Source: Pampus argenteus (taxonomy: Eukaryota > Chordata > Actinopteri > Scombriformes > Stromateidae). Taken from it: a stretch of 64,000 nucleotides of DNA. Numbering within the stretch: position 1 is the first letter of the stretch; each line of letters begins with the position of its first letter. The translations under genes were made by a program, and so were the position numbers. The stretch is taken from positions 11,272,001-11,336,000 of the forward strand of contig CM072879.1 of NCBI GenBank assembly GCA_036937835.1, written 5' to 3'. The notes under the pieces were generated by a model, which saw only the letters and a program-made list of their open reading frames with translations, did no database searches and was not told where the DNA came from. Shown one piece after another: positions 13,501-28,000 of this stretch.

Positions 13501-16500
13501 ATTATGTCCTCTGTAAATCCTGTCAGCTCTTCGAGATCCGCTGACCACCGGGGTTGTGCGTGACCTCGGCTCACTTTCTCACACCCTCTCTTCAACAGCC
13601 GGGCCAATCCCATTACCTTGAGTTCAAATGTTACAGTCACCGCTTTCTTTTTGTTGTTTCTCAATCCTCGAGAGCTGCCCCTGACCCAGTGTGATCCATC
13701 ACTGGAGATCTCTGCTGCCATGGTAACAAGATTAGACCTGTCACAGAGTAATGATGATTGGCCGGAAATTCAGTCGTAGCCGTGGCCAAGCGGGGAGGGG
13801 GTGTAACCGGGGTGTTTTGGCATCTTCTGGTTTTAGTTTCAAAGGGTTTTTTTTTTTTTGTGCAAGATGCTTTGATAGAGCTAGAAAAACATATATAGAA
13901 GTGCCAAGATGTTCTTTTAGCCTTTTTTTTTTTTTTTTTTACCATAGTTACCATCAATACTAATCCCCCCAAACACGCAGGCCTGCTGATTCAAGCTGTG
14001 AAATAGCAGCATAACACAAGCACAAGAGTGTGTGAAGTGGCAGCCCATACACCTACTAAAGGGTTTGTAGACTCTGTGCTAAATGTCTAGCTGGTGCTAA
14101 CAGTACCACTGCTAAATGTCAGAGCTCTCGACGCACACTTCACCTCAACCATGCTCACATCTCCGAGCTCTGTATGCTACACTTCGCAAGTCCATAAGCA
14201 GCAAAGAGTGGAGTGTGAGGTTGAGCGCATGGGTCAGTGCATACATCTAATTATAAACTCATTCATTATAAGCTTTATGATAGTCACCGTTTTTTTTTTC
14301 CAGCTTACTAGACTACTGATGTCAATATTGTGTGTGTAAATCATGCATGGTTTCATTTTCCCAACTGTAATCACGTACATTTTCTATAATTTATGTGAAC
14401 AATTTCACACTGAATTGTCCTGATGTCATAAACCTCATCCCACCAGGTCAAAGCACCACCAATCACCAAGAAATTGTGTGCAATTACTATTACCATAATC
14501 CTGTTACCGATAAACAACGCAGACACACACCCACACACGCCAGGCCTGTGCAGCCATTATGAATTTATCCGTCCTCTGTGGTTAAACTTTCATTTTGCTC
14601 CATTTAGTGGTTAGATACGTGACCACGCGGGACATATTTCTTCAGTCGCTAACCACCTGGCCGCACATTTGCACAGTCATGTCGGCGAGGCACAAGAAAC
14701 CACCCGTGTCAAGTACTGCACTCACTATAATGAATATAATACGTGTAATATGTATTTACTGCACCACATGTCTGTTACCGGTGCAGATGATAAAAATTAA
14801 ATTTGGTCAAAATCACAGGATTGGTTGTCTAATAATTTTAATGTCAGATTTGGAGGATAAGTCCGTCAAGTAACATTGAAATATTGTTTTTTTATTATTA
14901 TTTTTTAATGACCAAACGTGTTGCTCTAAAAGCAGTACTTGTAAGACTTTTGTATTGTATATTCCTGCATATGTAGATAGATAGATATACTTTATTAATC
15001 CCAAAAACTGGGAAATTAGAGGTATTGCTATTATTACGTGCGCGATCAAATGATGCTCTTCTGCACTGTAAATACATTTTGATAAGGTCTGTCATGTCAT
15101 TTGCCGGCCCCACGTCTTTCTCTCAAAACAAGCCAAGGATAATGTATCGTGTTGGCAGTAAGTATTGTACTGATGTCCTGCATTCCAAGATAATTGTTAT
15201 TTGTTTCAAAAAGATTCTCACAACTTAAAACTTCAGCGAGGGACACCGAGGTCACATCCTCTGTATTTTGTTTAGGCATCAGTAGATACAAAGCAACTCG
15301 GGGGTGTAGTCTAAAGTGCACATTGTGTACATTAGAGTTTCACCAAAATGTACATAAACACTGTGTATTAGTATATGAGCATACTGCTGCTAATTGAACA
15401 TTGTTTTAGCAACAAAGCATAACAAGTCTGCTCCAGGGTTCAGTATGACATGAATGAGGTTGTACAACATGTCGTCTGACTTCGATAAGATTTATGAGAA
15501 AAGTGTAAAACAAATACATGAATTTTTTTTTATGCTACTGTTACACTTAAACAAGTGAAATTATCTCATTGCACTGGAAGATTTTTCACCTTTTTTTTCC
15601 TGGACCTTATGGTTGAGAAAATGACACAATAGCTTACTAAGTCAGAGAACAGTGTAACGAAGAGTGGTAAACCTTTAACAGGAGTTTGTGCTCAACTTTT
15701 CTCTCCTGCTTGTGGTCTAATTATTCCAAAATGGTTGCATTTGGATTTATACCTTGGAACAACCATTAAAGTGTTGGTATTGGAAATGTCACTCGGAATC
15801 ATTTTGCAATAATTAAGCAAAGACTCATTATGTGAAACGAGCCTTTGTATTGGACGAAAGGCGCTGATGAATCACAACTCTTCACAACTGTTCAAGTGAC
15901 TCCGGGAGCACTGCACTGCTTAATCCAAGTAATATTTTTTACTCAGTGTCACACACGATGTCATATGAAAGTGAACAGGGCCCGGGATGTTTCTGTGTGA
16001 GTCAGAGCTGGGAACGAGCTTCCAGCGAAAGCAAGAGGCCTTCTGTTTACCTGACATTTCAATGAATCAAAAGCAGGGAACAAGGACACAATTATGACGT
16101 GACGTAACATTGACGGGGCAAGAGTGCAAGAGTGTGTGTGTTGATGACAGATACTTTCATGACTGCTGTGACTGGGAGTGACATTCTCCAGCAAGGAAAA
16201 TGCATCAGTCTAAGTGGCACTCTGTTTGAAATGTGTCATCTGTAGACAGACAATGGAACAGCATGGCAGTGGATGTGTGTGTGTGTGTGTGAGTTTGGCT
16301 GTATAGTGCGTATGCGATGGAGATTGTGTGTTTTTTTTGTTTTTTTTTTACGTGTGAAGAGCCTGTGTTTGTAATAAAGCAAATTATCTGTGTGGACGTG
16401 TCTGTGATGCAAACTGCCAAGGTTGCACCTTCGTGAGCAGTGTGACCAAACACTCATTACACAACACTGTTTCTCTCAGTTATGTAAATAATTGATGTTG

Positions 16501-17740
16501 TCACAATATATTCTTGATGGTTGTGGCATTCAGAGGAAAACAAACACATTCCTGTCGTTTTTACACAGCACACATGTCAGGTCCACCCCCCTTCCTGGGG
16601 CATGAGCCAGTACTAGAGCCTCTGATTCGCTCAGTCAGCTTCTTTCCTTGTGAAAAAGCACTTTTCATCTCTTATTTGTTTGTGTATTGTTTTTTGTTCC
16701 TGCTTTGAAAGGTTCGCTATCCCAGAAGGAGGAGGAGGGGTAACTCACAGACTTGCTCGGAGCTGTGTTCTGCAGCCTACCTGCACACATTTTGCCTGCA
16801 CTATTTAACGAGAGTGAAATGCTATTAATATCGTTCCACTGTTTCCACCTTTCTCCTCTCTTTCTTCTCTTCCTCTGCTGACGTCGCTCTCGCTCCGCCC
16901 TCTCACTGTTTGATACTTCACCTTTTTGCTGTCCCGTTCCTCTCTTTTTTGCTTTTTTATTAGCGCTTAGCTGCTGTTAGCACTGTGTGCGCTGTACTCA
17001 CACATACTCGCTGCAACTACATTTCCAAGGTGACATTTGCCGTCGGTTCACATACATGTCCATCAGCTGCTTCTATGTATAAATCTCATGTTTTAATTGA
17101 GATTTTTTTTCCATTTGTTTGAGCAGGTCTATATGTTTACCTGTGTATGTCCTTGTGGAGGGTGTGTTCAATAATTGGACTTTGTGCATGTGTTTGTGTG
17201 CGTCTTTTTGTTTGCGTGTTTGTGGTGCCTGCAGCGTGCGCACAGCTTGCAGGTCAATGCTTGAAATCCATCGTCAGAGCAGAACAACTTACATGTGCAG
17301 GTATGCAACATGTGTGTCCAAGCGTCACACAGAGTGACATGACAACTAGGGCCCTTTATGTTCATCCCTCACCTCTGCCCTCTCTACCCCACCCGGCCAC
17401 TAGTTTCACTTTTCACTCTTTTCCCAGTATCTAGCATTTTCTCTTTCTCCCTCTTCACAACAATCATCTATCTTCACATTTTTCAACCTCATTTTATGTT
17501 GTTTATGAATTTCCTTGTGGGCCTTCCCTCTCAGTTATCTTCATCACCCTGTCCTAACCCCCCTCCCCTACCTCGGCATCCTTTGTTGTGTGTAACTGAT
17601 AGCTGCTTTATCATCCAGTGGTAATTGAATCAAAGCTATATTCTCCCACAGTCCGGATCTGCTTCTCTCTGCCAGGCACGCTGACTTTTGTCCCCATAAG
17701 AGGGGCATGTTGTCTCCCTACAATGTGATGAATACCTGGA

Positions 17741-17778
<38 letters not shown>

Positions 17779-17935
17779 ATTTTCACAGTCCAGTCAAAGT
17801 AATGTGAGGTCATAGAAGATAGTATGTTTTCAGGAAAACAGCAGTAAAAGCACCCTGCCCGACAAATTATATGTACTTTATACATACAGATATCTGGGAT
17901 GTAAATGAACAAGAATTGTTTTGAACATGCACACA

Positions 17936-17970
<35 letters not shown>

Positions 17971-20900
17971 TTTATGTTTCACTGTGCTTGCATTTTTCTT
18001 GATTCTCCACAGTGTCCATGAGACAAATTACACTTGGGCCGACTTTTGGGGAAAAGTCAGATATTCTGTGTATATAGCAGTGCATGCATTATTCTTTATA
18101 AAAGTCCTGGAGCAATTACTAATGCAGACAGCCTTACAGTAAACCTCCTGAGTGGCTGACTTTCATAAATTATTTCTTTCATATCACGAGAGTCTGTTTG
18201 ATTTGCCTCACAACATGTATAGATTACTATTCCTGTTTATAATGCCTATGATGAGTCAGGCACCCTTTATGCTTATCCTGTATTGTCATTTTTACCCCAA
18301 ATAGATATTCAATGCTTTTATTGTTTTGGCCATAAGGGCTATATTCTTTCTGATATCTACTTTCTCTCCTCCTAAAGGATGAATTCTATGTTATTCTATG
18401 TGTGTCTTTATTGAAATATTTCAGCATGAAGATATTTTGTGGAAACAAGATAGTAAAGCAGCAAGTAAGGTGAGCAGATTCCCCCGAGACCAACCCTGCT
18501 GATTTGGTGATTTCGACTGATGCATTGCTCCTAATTGACATTTCATTGAAAAGGAGGAAGGGATGATGTTGGGTGGTGAGACTCAGGTGGCTGCGACAGA
18601 AAGTGTACTCTCAACAGAAATGTGACTCCCTCTCCACACGCATCATATATTGTCCCAAATGTCTCCCTATCTGTCATTTATAAATAAAATAAAATATATA
18701 CAGTAGCAGTCAAGAGTTTGAACACACTTATTTAAGAGAATGAGGGTGGTGTGTCCAAACTGGTACTGTATATGTGTTAATTCATTAGTTCCCACGTCTA
18801 TTTACGTCTGTGTGAGGAGGTTTAGCTGACAGGACAACATTATAATATTATTAAATCCTGTGCATGAGTGATACACACAAACTCCTTGTTAGTTCTAGTC
18901 TTTTCATAACCAATAAAATGTAGAGTTTCACCAGCCTTATCCCTGAAGTACTGGAAGTATCATATTAATATCATCTCTGGCACTCTTTTTTTGAATAACA
19001 CAGGACACTTGCAGGAATTCATGACAGATGGTATACGTGGCAGGTGTTTGTAATTTGAGGTCTGTCTGTGGCTTGTGGCTTGAATGAAATAAGATTTGAA
19101 GGGTTTGTTTCACGACACCCAGCAGAAATCTACTGTGTGATTACGCCGTGTTGGCAGTAACTGGTCGTAGTGTTTTGGAGTTAGTGTACAGCATGTAAGA
19201 GAGAGTATTATATTCAGGTAGACGCAGAGTTTCTACGGGAATGTTGCGTCTGCATTTTGTAAAAGCCAAGCTGTCGATCCGGCTCTCTGTGCTTTAACCT
19301 GTTTCCTGCCATAAAGCATAATGCATAATGAAATCACCTGAGATGCTGCCCCAACTAATCTCCTCCTTATGGAAATAACATACAGCTCTTTGAGTTAATT
19401 GAGGGGAAAAAGACAGACGGTTTCGTCAGCACATCACTCAGTTGATGAATGACCAGAACGCATTGATAGTAGAGAGTCATCTAATGAACTCTGATACATG
19501 CATGCTTCACTGGGCTAAGGAATATACAGTAGTCATTTGGAGGTGTCTCTTTATTTACGCTTGGTGTGCGCTGACTTTCTAGCTGTCTAAGATCTACTTT
19601 ATCTTACTTTCTGTTTAGAGTGTGTCTCACCATCTGGAAACTGTGCAGTAGAAAACAAAAACAGTTGGAGAGGTTGCTCATTCAGTGAATCATCACACAT
19701 GGAAGAAAAAAAACCTGCATTTTTAGAGAGAGACATCACAAGAAACCTCCTTAGAGTATATATTGGCGACCTATCTCTAATATACTGTAGTTATCAACTT
19801 CTAAATAATAAATGATCCCCATCCTCTACAATGTGTAAAGCTAACTGGACATGTATGATGTAAAGACTGATACCAGACTAACATATGATATCAACTGAGT
19901 AGAAGCAGAGGCGTTTAGATGAAATTTATTCGTGAGTTTTTTTCTGTGTCTAGTTTCCCTGGGAAAAAAAAGCTTTATTCTCATGGAAATGTGGCAATAA
20001 TGATGTAAAACTTTTGTACATTATGTATAGAGTACATACAGTTCTGTACAGCAGATGTCTGCCACTTTTTTTTAAAGCTGCTTTTTAATGTGAGCACATA
20101 AATTGCGTTTCATTCACACACATTAGCACAGTGAGAGACTTGTTGATTGCATTACTAATCGAAGATAAAAAGGCACCATTGTGTGAAGCCATGAGAAGCG
20201 GTTTGGCGTCCAAAAAGTGTTCTCTAACTTTGGGCCAGCTGGACCAGCAGCTGCCACCTGGCTAATCCTGCCTCGCTGCTCTGGATTCACATGGCACACA
20301 GGGCTCCAGCGACAGTGTGGTTTATGTGCAACACTGTCTCGCTCTCTCTCAACACTTATTTTATTTTCTTACGTTGCATGTTCTCACATGGTGACAGACG
20401 CAGATGTATTGTTATGGCACTGTGGTTATGTCACTCAGCTGCTGTAAATGTATCACACGACATGCCCAGCAAAGATTTTATGTGCATCTAACCCAGATCT
20501 GTAGGTTTTCTATGGTAAAAAAAGGCATTCACCCTGCACTGCCAACAATGTTTTCTCTGTTCGTAACTCAATGTGATTCATTGAAAATAAGTATCTTCAC
20601 TCTTACGTTAAAGAGCATAAAATACACAGTTCTTTCTTTTTATATCCATGATATATGTCAAAGGTAGGAAGGTATTTTACTTTTAGTTGTTTTATTTTGT
20701 TGTTTCTTGTGTGGTTGTCTGTATTTTGTTTTTTGAAAAAGAGATCTTGAATTTGTGATCTTCAATGTAAATATCTGAATCTAAATAAACATACCAACAT
20801 ATGATACAGTATTTACATGAAGAGTAAAATACAGATTTATTTATTTTACCAAATTCCCCTTAATTATTGTCTGGCCTGCCCTCACACAATACATGACAGA

Positions 20901-21993
20901 AGACAAAAATGGCTTTTTTTCATTGGTTAAGTGGGACAGACAGTGGCGCTTACCACATAAGTGCTAACATTTTTCTTTTCAGGAGCAAATCATTCCAAAC
21001 ATAAACGCCTTTACTTTGAAATTAAAATCAGCAGCAAGAAATATTCACTATTTGACAGGTAGTTAACCTGCTCCCAAACAGATCTGATCAGAGAGCTCTC
21101 TGTCTTTCACTTTCAATAAAGATTCACATTGCAGATGTAATAGCTGTATATGACAATTACAGTGATGACAGTGCTAGTAGTTTAAAGAGATGTTGGATCG
21201 AAACTCTACATTAATGTTGCTCTCGCTCTGATCCAGGGTTAATGATAGGAGATCAAGTGTATATACGAACACGAGAGCATACGCGAGAATATCAGACACA
21301 ATTTACCAGAATTTATGTTGTGTTTTATTCAGGAGTAGTTCTCAAACTGAAGTGGCCGTTAGTTTTACAGGATAATAATTTCTGTCCAAGCAGAACTCTG
21401 AAAGAAGTGAGATAAAACGACTCGGACACATTTCAGCCTTTTATTTTAAAATGTTACTTAAAGGTTCCTCCAAAATGATCAGAACATGATGAACAGCACA
21501 CTACTCAACATAACATAGAACCTAATGCAGTATATACTATTTTAACTAATAAACAATGTATATAAATACTGTTATTTCTCATATATGTTTATTAGGATGT
21601 AAAGTTTGTGACAGTTAAACTTGATCCCATTGCTCTGATTCTCGTTCCTCTGACTGCATATGACTTGGCTGAGTTTGTGTTATGTTATGGATCAACAAAC
21701 TTTTTATTGTATTTGTATTTGTTTTTTTTTCCTATTGGTTAATCACTCAAAAAGTGAGCAAAGCATATACAGTTTTATTTAGTCTAATTGTGTTTCTCTG
21801 AAGGGATTAATACAACCCAAGAGTGTTCCTGTTTCTAACGTGTATGTTTTGTTTATTCTGTTTACTGACCTGTGTGTGATGTGTATGTTTCAGTTTTCTG
21901 CTGGTGTTCAGCTGCTTGGTGTTGTCTGTGTTCTCCACCATCCCCGACCACCAGAAGTTTGCTAACCAAAGCCTTTTCATCCTGGTAAGGATG

Positions 21994-22027
<34 letters not shown>

Positions 22028-25000
22028 ATATTGACATTGATACTCTGTCCTTTTCCGCACACTGCCTCACTTAATGCAGTGTATCCGTATGTGCTTGTGT
22101 ACGTCTTGTTTTTGTTTGGCGCTGACAGCCATGTGAGCGGGTGGGAAGAAGCAGGTGTTGTTGACTGCACAGGAAATCACAGACACAATCCACCAGTCCT
22201 AATAGCTATCCCATAATCTCCCCTCCTCCTCCTCCGTACTCCAGCTGCTTCAGTGAAGTGTAATGGACACTCGCTTTCTCCTTCTTAACCTGACTTGTCC
22301 ACTCTCAACCCCTTTCCCCGCTCTCGCTCCTCTCTCTTCCCACCTTGCTCATCTTGACGTGTTATTTAATGGTCGGTCTCTTGACTTTCACATTGTCTCT
22401 GTTCACTCTTTCGATCAATCACGCAGCCATTAGCAGGCGATCAGCCATTAGTGGACTGTACTTACATGAACATTTGCTCTAATGACAGATTGCTTCAGAC
22501 CGTACAGTTTTTTATTTTTTTATTTTTTATTTTTTAAATCAGGAAGTACTTTATTTTACCAGCTTTGTCAATTGAAATTAATTTAAATTACATTGATGGT
22601 ATGGCACATATGTAACTAATAAAGGAAAGTATAATATAAATAATGTATAACTACTATTCACATTAGTTGATCAGTGTTTCCAACAGAGACATTTGCCTTC
22701 CCAACTTTGATGTCCATCACATGTGTAAGCTTTTTAAATGTTTATGCTGCAATATTCACTCTTACTGTGCTTTCCACCACAGTAATATTTGCATAAATAC
22801 TGTTGCCATGGTTTTACTACACCTTGCTGTTCAGCATTTGACTCTGAAAGATGAGAACAATTTGACTGGATTTTTTTTTTTTTTAATTAAGTTTTAATCC
22901 TGCTGAGGAGATTAAAATATAGATAAATAAACACAAATATGATGTGGATAATCTTGCCTAGATGACACTTTGCTTTTGAGGAAATGATACACATGCAATA
23001 GCTAAACTTGAGTGACTTAAAAACAAATAAATGAAATGATCCTTTCCTGCTTCTGACCTCTGTGTGTGTGTGTGTATCTTGTTTGCAGGAGTTTGTGATG
23101 ATTGTCGTGTTTGGGTTGGAGTACTTCATCAGGATCTGGGCAGCCGGCTGTTGCTGCAGATACCGCGGATGGCAGGGTCGACTGAGATTTGCCAGGAAGC
23201 CATTCTGTGTCATAGGTTAGTGTGTTAGTATATAAACACACAGTATATAAACACACATATACGTATGTTATGTGTCCTGATTATCATTTCATAACATGTT
23301 CTCGCCTCTTCTTCTGTCTCTCTGCTTTTCCTTGTAGACTTCATAGTATTTGTGTTATCATTGGCCGTGATCGCCGCAGGAACGCAGGGCAACATCTTCG
23401 CCACCTCGGCCTTGCGTAGCATACGCTTCCTGCAGATTTTACGCATGGTTCGCATGGACCGCCGAGGAGGCACATGGAAACTACTGGGCTCAGTGGTTTA
23501 CGCTCACAGCAAGGTGGGAATGTGAAACACTACTCATCGCAAAACTGCTCAACCACAAAGGCACACTTTTTGTTTTTGAGTATGATTTACATTTAGAGAC
23601 ATTTTTAAGTTGTACAGACAAATAAAATAAAACGTGCACATACAGCATTATTATTATAAGAGCAAGAAGGAGCCTGAGGACAGTGTGATAAAGGTCATGG
23701 TGGTTACTAATGGTATGCATAACTTAATAACTCCTGATGTTGAGAAATAAGTGAGTCTACTGATAACCAGCTGTTTCATGATTACATTCACCGCTCTCGA
23801 ACACCAAACTCTCCTTTAGCTGCTCATTTTTGGTGATTAGTTGCTAGTTTTTGTGCTGACTAAAACACACCCAACACCCACCGGTCAGCTACAGAACACA
23901 GTTACACATGAGGTGATGATGATTCATTTTTGCATTGGCCGTCTACTGTGCAGCCAGTCAAAGTGGAAGCCAAATGTGATGATGATGGGATTTTAGCCAG
24001 TAATGATGATAGTGATACAGTAATGACAGCAGGGATTATGATGCTGCTGCTGACACTTGACTGATACCTCCTCTCTCCCTCTCTCCCTGTCTCTCTCTCT
24101 CAGGAGTTGATTACAGCCTGGTACATAGGTTTCCTGGTCCTGATCTTTGCCTCTTTCCTCGTCTACCTGGCAGAGAAAGACGTCAACTCAGATTTCAACA
24201 CCTATGCAGACTCCCTCTGGTGGGGGACTGTGAGTACTGCATGATGCACATAAACACACAGGATCTCTGTAGATGGAAAAACAATCTTTTTTTTATCTTG
24301 AGGAATTACTTTTTAATCAACGAAAGGAGAGATAAGCTAACATGTTGCTCAGAAAAATGGTGCTTCGTCTTATTTACAGATTGCAAGAATGCAGGTAAAA
24401 TAAAAATGTACATGCCAACTAATGAGCATTTAACAACAATAATGTTGATCACAAGTGCATCATCATCCTTGACACATGCATGTGCTTTTCAGTTCCTTTG
24501 ACATATAAAGTTTGTTATGTCCACTATAGTAGATTTTCTGTAGTCGGCTGAGAATCATTCAGTTGCTTTTATACATTCCAGAGTTGCTATATTCAGCAGA
24601 TTATTAATCAAAACGGATCAGATACAGATGTCAGGAATAATTTAAGATTGTTTTCTTTTTCCCATGTATCAACTGCTGATTTAGAGTCACAGTTTACTCC
24701 GAAAATTGACTACCTCCTGGACACCACCCAAAACATATGAATAAATCTTCTTAAAAAAAAATATAGAATTGCATAGATGACGTGCAAATGGGGTTTTAAG
24801 GTTTGATGTGGACTCTTTTTTTTTGCAGGATGTGGTATGAAAGAGTATGAAGGAGTTTTGGGTTCAGATGTAGAAATAATCCTGGGCACACAAATGTTGC
24901 TGTGTTTGAAAGTAAAGATTCCTCGGAGAATATAGATAATATAATATCTATATATTTTATATTTTGTCACAATAGGAAAAGCACAGGTGAAAATAATAAA

Positions 25001-28000
25001 ATAAATGATGGTTGAATTCAGTGTCAGGGTCCTGTCGGTTCACTGTAACACTGTCATGACTTACTGTGACACTTGAATAGAACAAAGACATCGTTAATGT
25101 TATTGATATTAGAGATCGGATCGGTGTTTGGTATCAGCAGATATCCAAAGCCCAGGTATCAGTATCGGTATCTGTGCTTTTCCTATTATTACAAATCAAA
25201 ATGTCAAAGACAGTGTGCTGTACCAATGCTAACACTTTGTTATTTATACAGTATAATGTTTACATTTAGACTCATTATCCTCGTTATGTATCAACGTGTG
25301 TTCATATGCAGATTACTCTGACAACTATCGGCTACGGTGATAAGACTCCTCGTACCTGGCAAGGACGGCTCCTCGCTGCCGGCTTCGCTCTTCTGGGAGT
25401 CTCCTTCTTTGCCCTGCCTGCTGTAAGTCTTTTATATTTACACACCGCCCTGTCTGTGACTCCTCTCAGCCTGCTCAGAGTTGCATGTGTGATTTCAATA
25501 CAACCTCTGACCACTTCAGGGAATTCTGGGATCAGGCTTTGCCTTGAAGGTTCAGGAGCAGCACCGGCAGAAGCACTTCGAGAAGCGGAGGATGCCCGCT
25601 GCCAATCTAATACAAGTAAGTTGGAGTCATTGCCATAAAAACTCTACATTGGATACTCAGGAATGATGTTTCACTTTTCACTATTCCTGTGTCTTTCTTT
25701 AGGCTGCATGGCGTCTCTACTCTACAGATGCCAAGCACTCTTATTTAACAGCTACGTGGTACTTCTACGACAGCATGCTGCCTTCTTTTAGGTAGGTGCT
25801 CCCATCAGTCTACATGTTCATCGCTGAGTGGATTCAACCATCAGAAAATCATGTTTGCATTTTTCAGTTGTTTGTTTGAAGTGTAAATGCAGACAGAGAT
25901 TTGAGAGTTGCATCACAAAATCTTTAGATTAGAGCCTGTAAACTGTGAATAGTCTGCAGCAGTCAGTGATATTTCGTTTTACTCATACATTCATATCATT
26001 GTGAACAAACAGCATATCTTTGGTCCACGTCGAAGCATCTTTCAGTTGAATTTGTGCAGTGGCGGTTTCAATAAAATGAATAGTGTTTATTTCCTCTCTA
26101 TTCAAACTGTACATTTTTCTTTAAAGTAAATTTAGACCCAGCCTGTTCAAACATCTCTGCAACCACTACTTTACATTTTCATTACTTTTCATTTGCCCAC
26201 TGGTTTCTTATATTTTGCATTTATGTATTAATTTGACTAATTTTTATTTGCTTGAAAGGAGGGGAACATGAGAAACATAAATAGAAACATGCTTAATATC
26301 AAGTAAAAATGTTATCTTAATTTTGAATTGCCATCTACACCAATTAGTCCTTGTCTCTCTCAAGTATCCCTCTTCTTTTGAGCGTTTCGGACCGTTGATT
26401 TGGCCTTTTTGTGAGTTTTTCATCATTTATTATTGTTTTGTTCATTTGTTATTTGTTTTTGTTTTTTTGTTTATTTGTGCACGTGGGTGTCAGAGAACTG
26501 ACGCTACTGTTCAGTCATCTCCAGCGACAGCGTAACAACAAGAAGGTTCTCCACAACTCCTACAACACGCTGCTGTTTGGGCTCCGGCCCTACAGCTCCC
26601 CCTACCTGTCGGGGGACAGGTATGCACCCCGCCACCTCTCACAATCTCACAGTACACTCAGACAGGTGGCCAAACCTACAGTCACGCTCACACACCAGAC
26701 ACCCAAACACAATCAATCAAAACCAACATGGACTTATAGAACAACACACTCAACAGGTGAATACAAACAACAATCAAGACTGACTGCTTCCGGAGCTTCC
26801 TGCATGGATGTGTCGTGACTAACGATATTTCACTAATCTGAGACCACTGTGTTGGAGGTCCCCCCCCTCCCTTGCTTCTCTGCATCTTTGTCTGCTTAGC
26901 TCATACTCTTGCCATCTCCGCCCTCCTCCTCCCGTTGTTCACTCACTGGTTTCCTCTTCTTTCTTTCTCTTTATTTCCATCGTATCGTTTCCATGCCATC
27001 CATCCTTCATCCTTCATCTGTTCTCAGGAAGGCAGACGTTCCATGCAGGTTTGTTCTTCAAAGTCATGAGCTGTGCTTGTTGATTTAAAGGTAGTTAGAC
27101 GGACTTGCTACATACGATGTGTTAACGTTTGTAGTCTAAACTTTAAGTAACAGCCAAGGAAGTAAAGGACTCATTATGTAAACGGTATAAATCGGATTCT
27201 GCATGCATTAGATGAGACGTTTTACTGGTAGAAAACTCTTCGATTTGAGGAGCTGCTGTCACACCGTGATGATTAAAGGGCTGTTCTGATGAATATACTC
27301 AGGTGAATGATTACCCACTGCCTTTGCATGCTCCCTCTCCACCTATTGATACAAACCCAACTCCTCACTGAGTGTGTCTCCATAATTCACAATTGCCTCT
27401 CAGCGTACATTTACCAGTTTTAGGCAAGGTAACAAGAGCAGGAAAAGAAAAGGCTATTTGGACTATTGAGATACCACACCTCACCCCTCCACCTCCCTCT
27501 TTTCTCCCCTGTTTTTCCTTTGCTACATTTTACCCTCACGGGGTTCACCATGTACCCAGGTTGTGTCCCAAAACTTCTTGTTCCCCGTCAGCCGCCCCAC
27601 CTTCTTCCACTCCTTTATTCCCCTCACCCTTTCTCCCTCTGCCTTGTGTGTCTCCCCAGTCAGCTCCTTTCTAAAAAGCGGGGTCTCTTCCGGATTCACG
27701 CTGGCCGCAAGCAGAGGTATCCACAGCAACAAGCCTGTGCACGGGGAACGCTAGAACATCACCGATAATAACACTTCCTTTAATACGCACATCCAGCTCA
27801 CCTTGCCTGACACACGCAAACATCTGTGGACCGGTGAGGCAGTTTGCTAAAAGCTATTGCTAAAGGGCCATATTTCTCTTATTTTCAATCACGGACTGTT
27901 ACCAATTAAATATTTGCAAAAGCACTGTACTCCGGTCCACAAATACGAAGAAATGTTCTGCTTCTTTTTACCGAGAGACAGTTTCTCCAGCTTGGAGAAA

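Larger units (their letters stand above)
735..21893 (+). other. kcnq4 intron 1 (21.2 kb)
   Basis: This very large first intron contains no exon I can support. It holds several microsatellites (6590-6646, 9185-9215, 10101-10142, 10431-10520, 17742-17773, 17937-17973) and remnants of mobile elements (3491-3738, 5985-6105, 14974-15020, 18699-18770). RFX-like sites at 12693-12706 and 13714-13727 are listed separately. A long KCNQ first intron is usual and is a likely home for enhancers. Confidence 0.85.
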
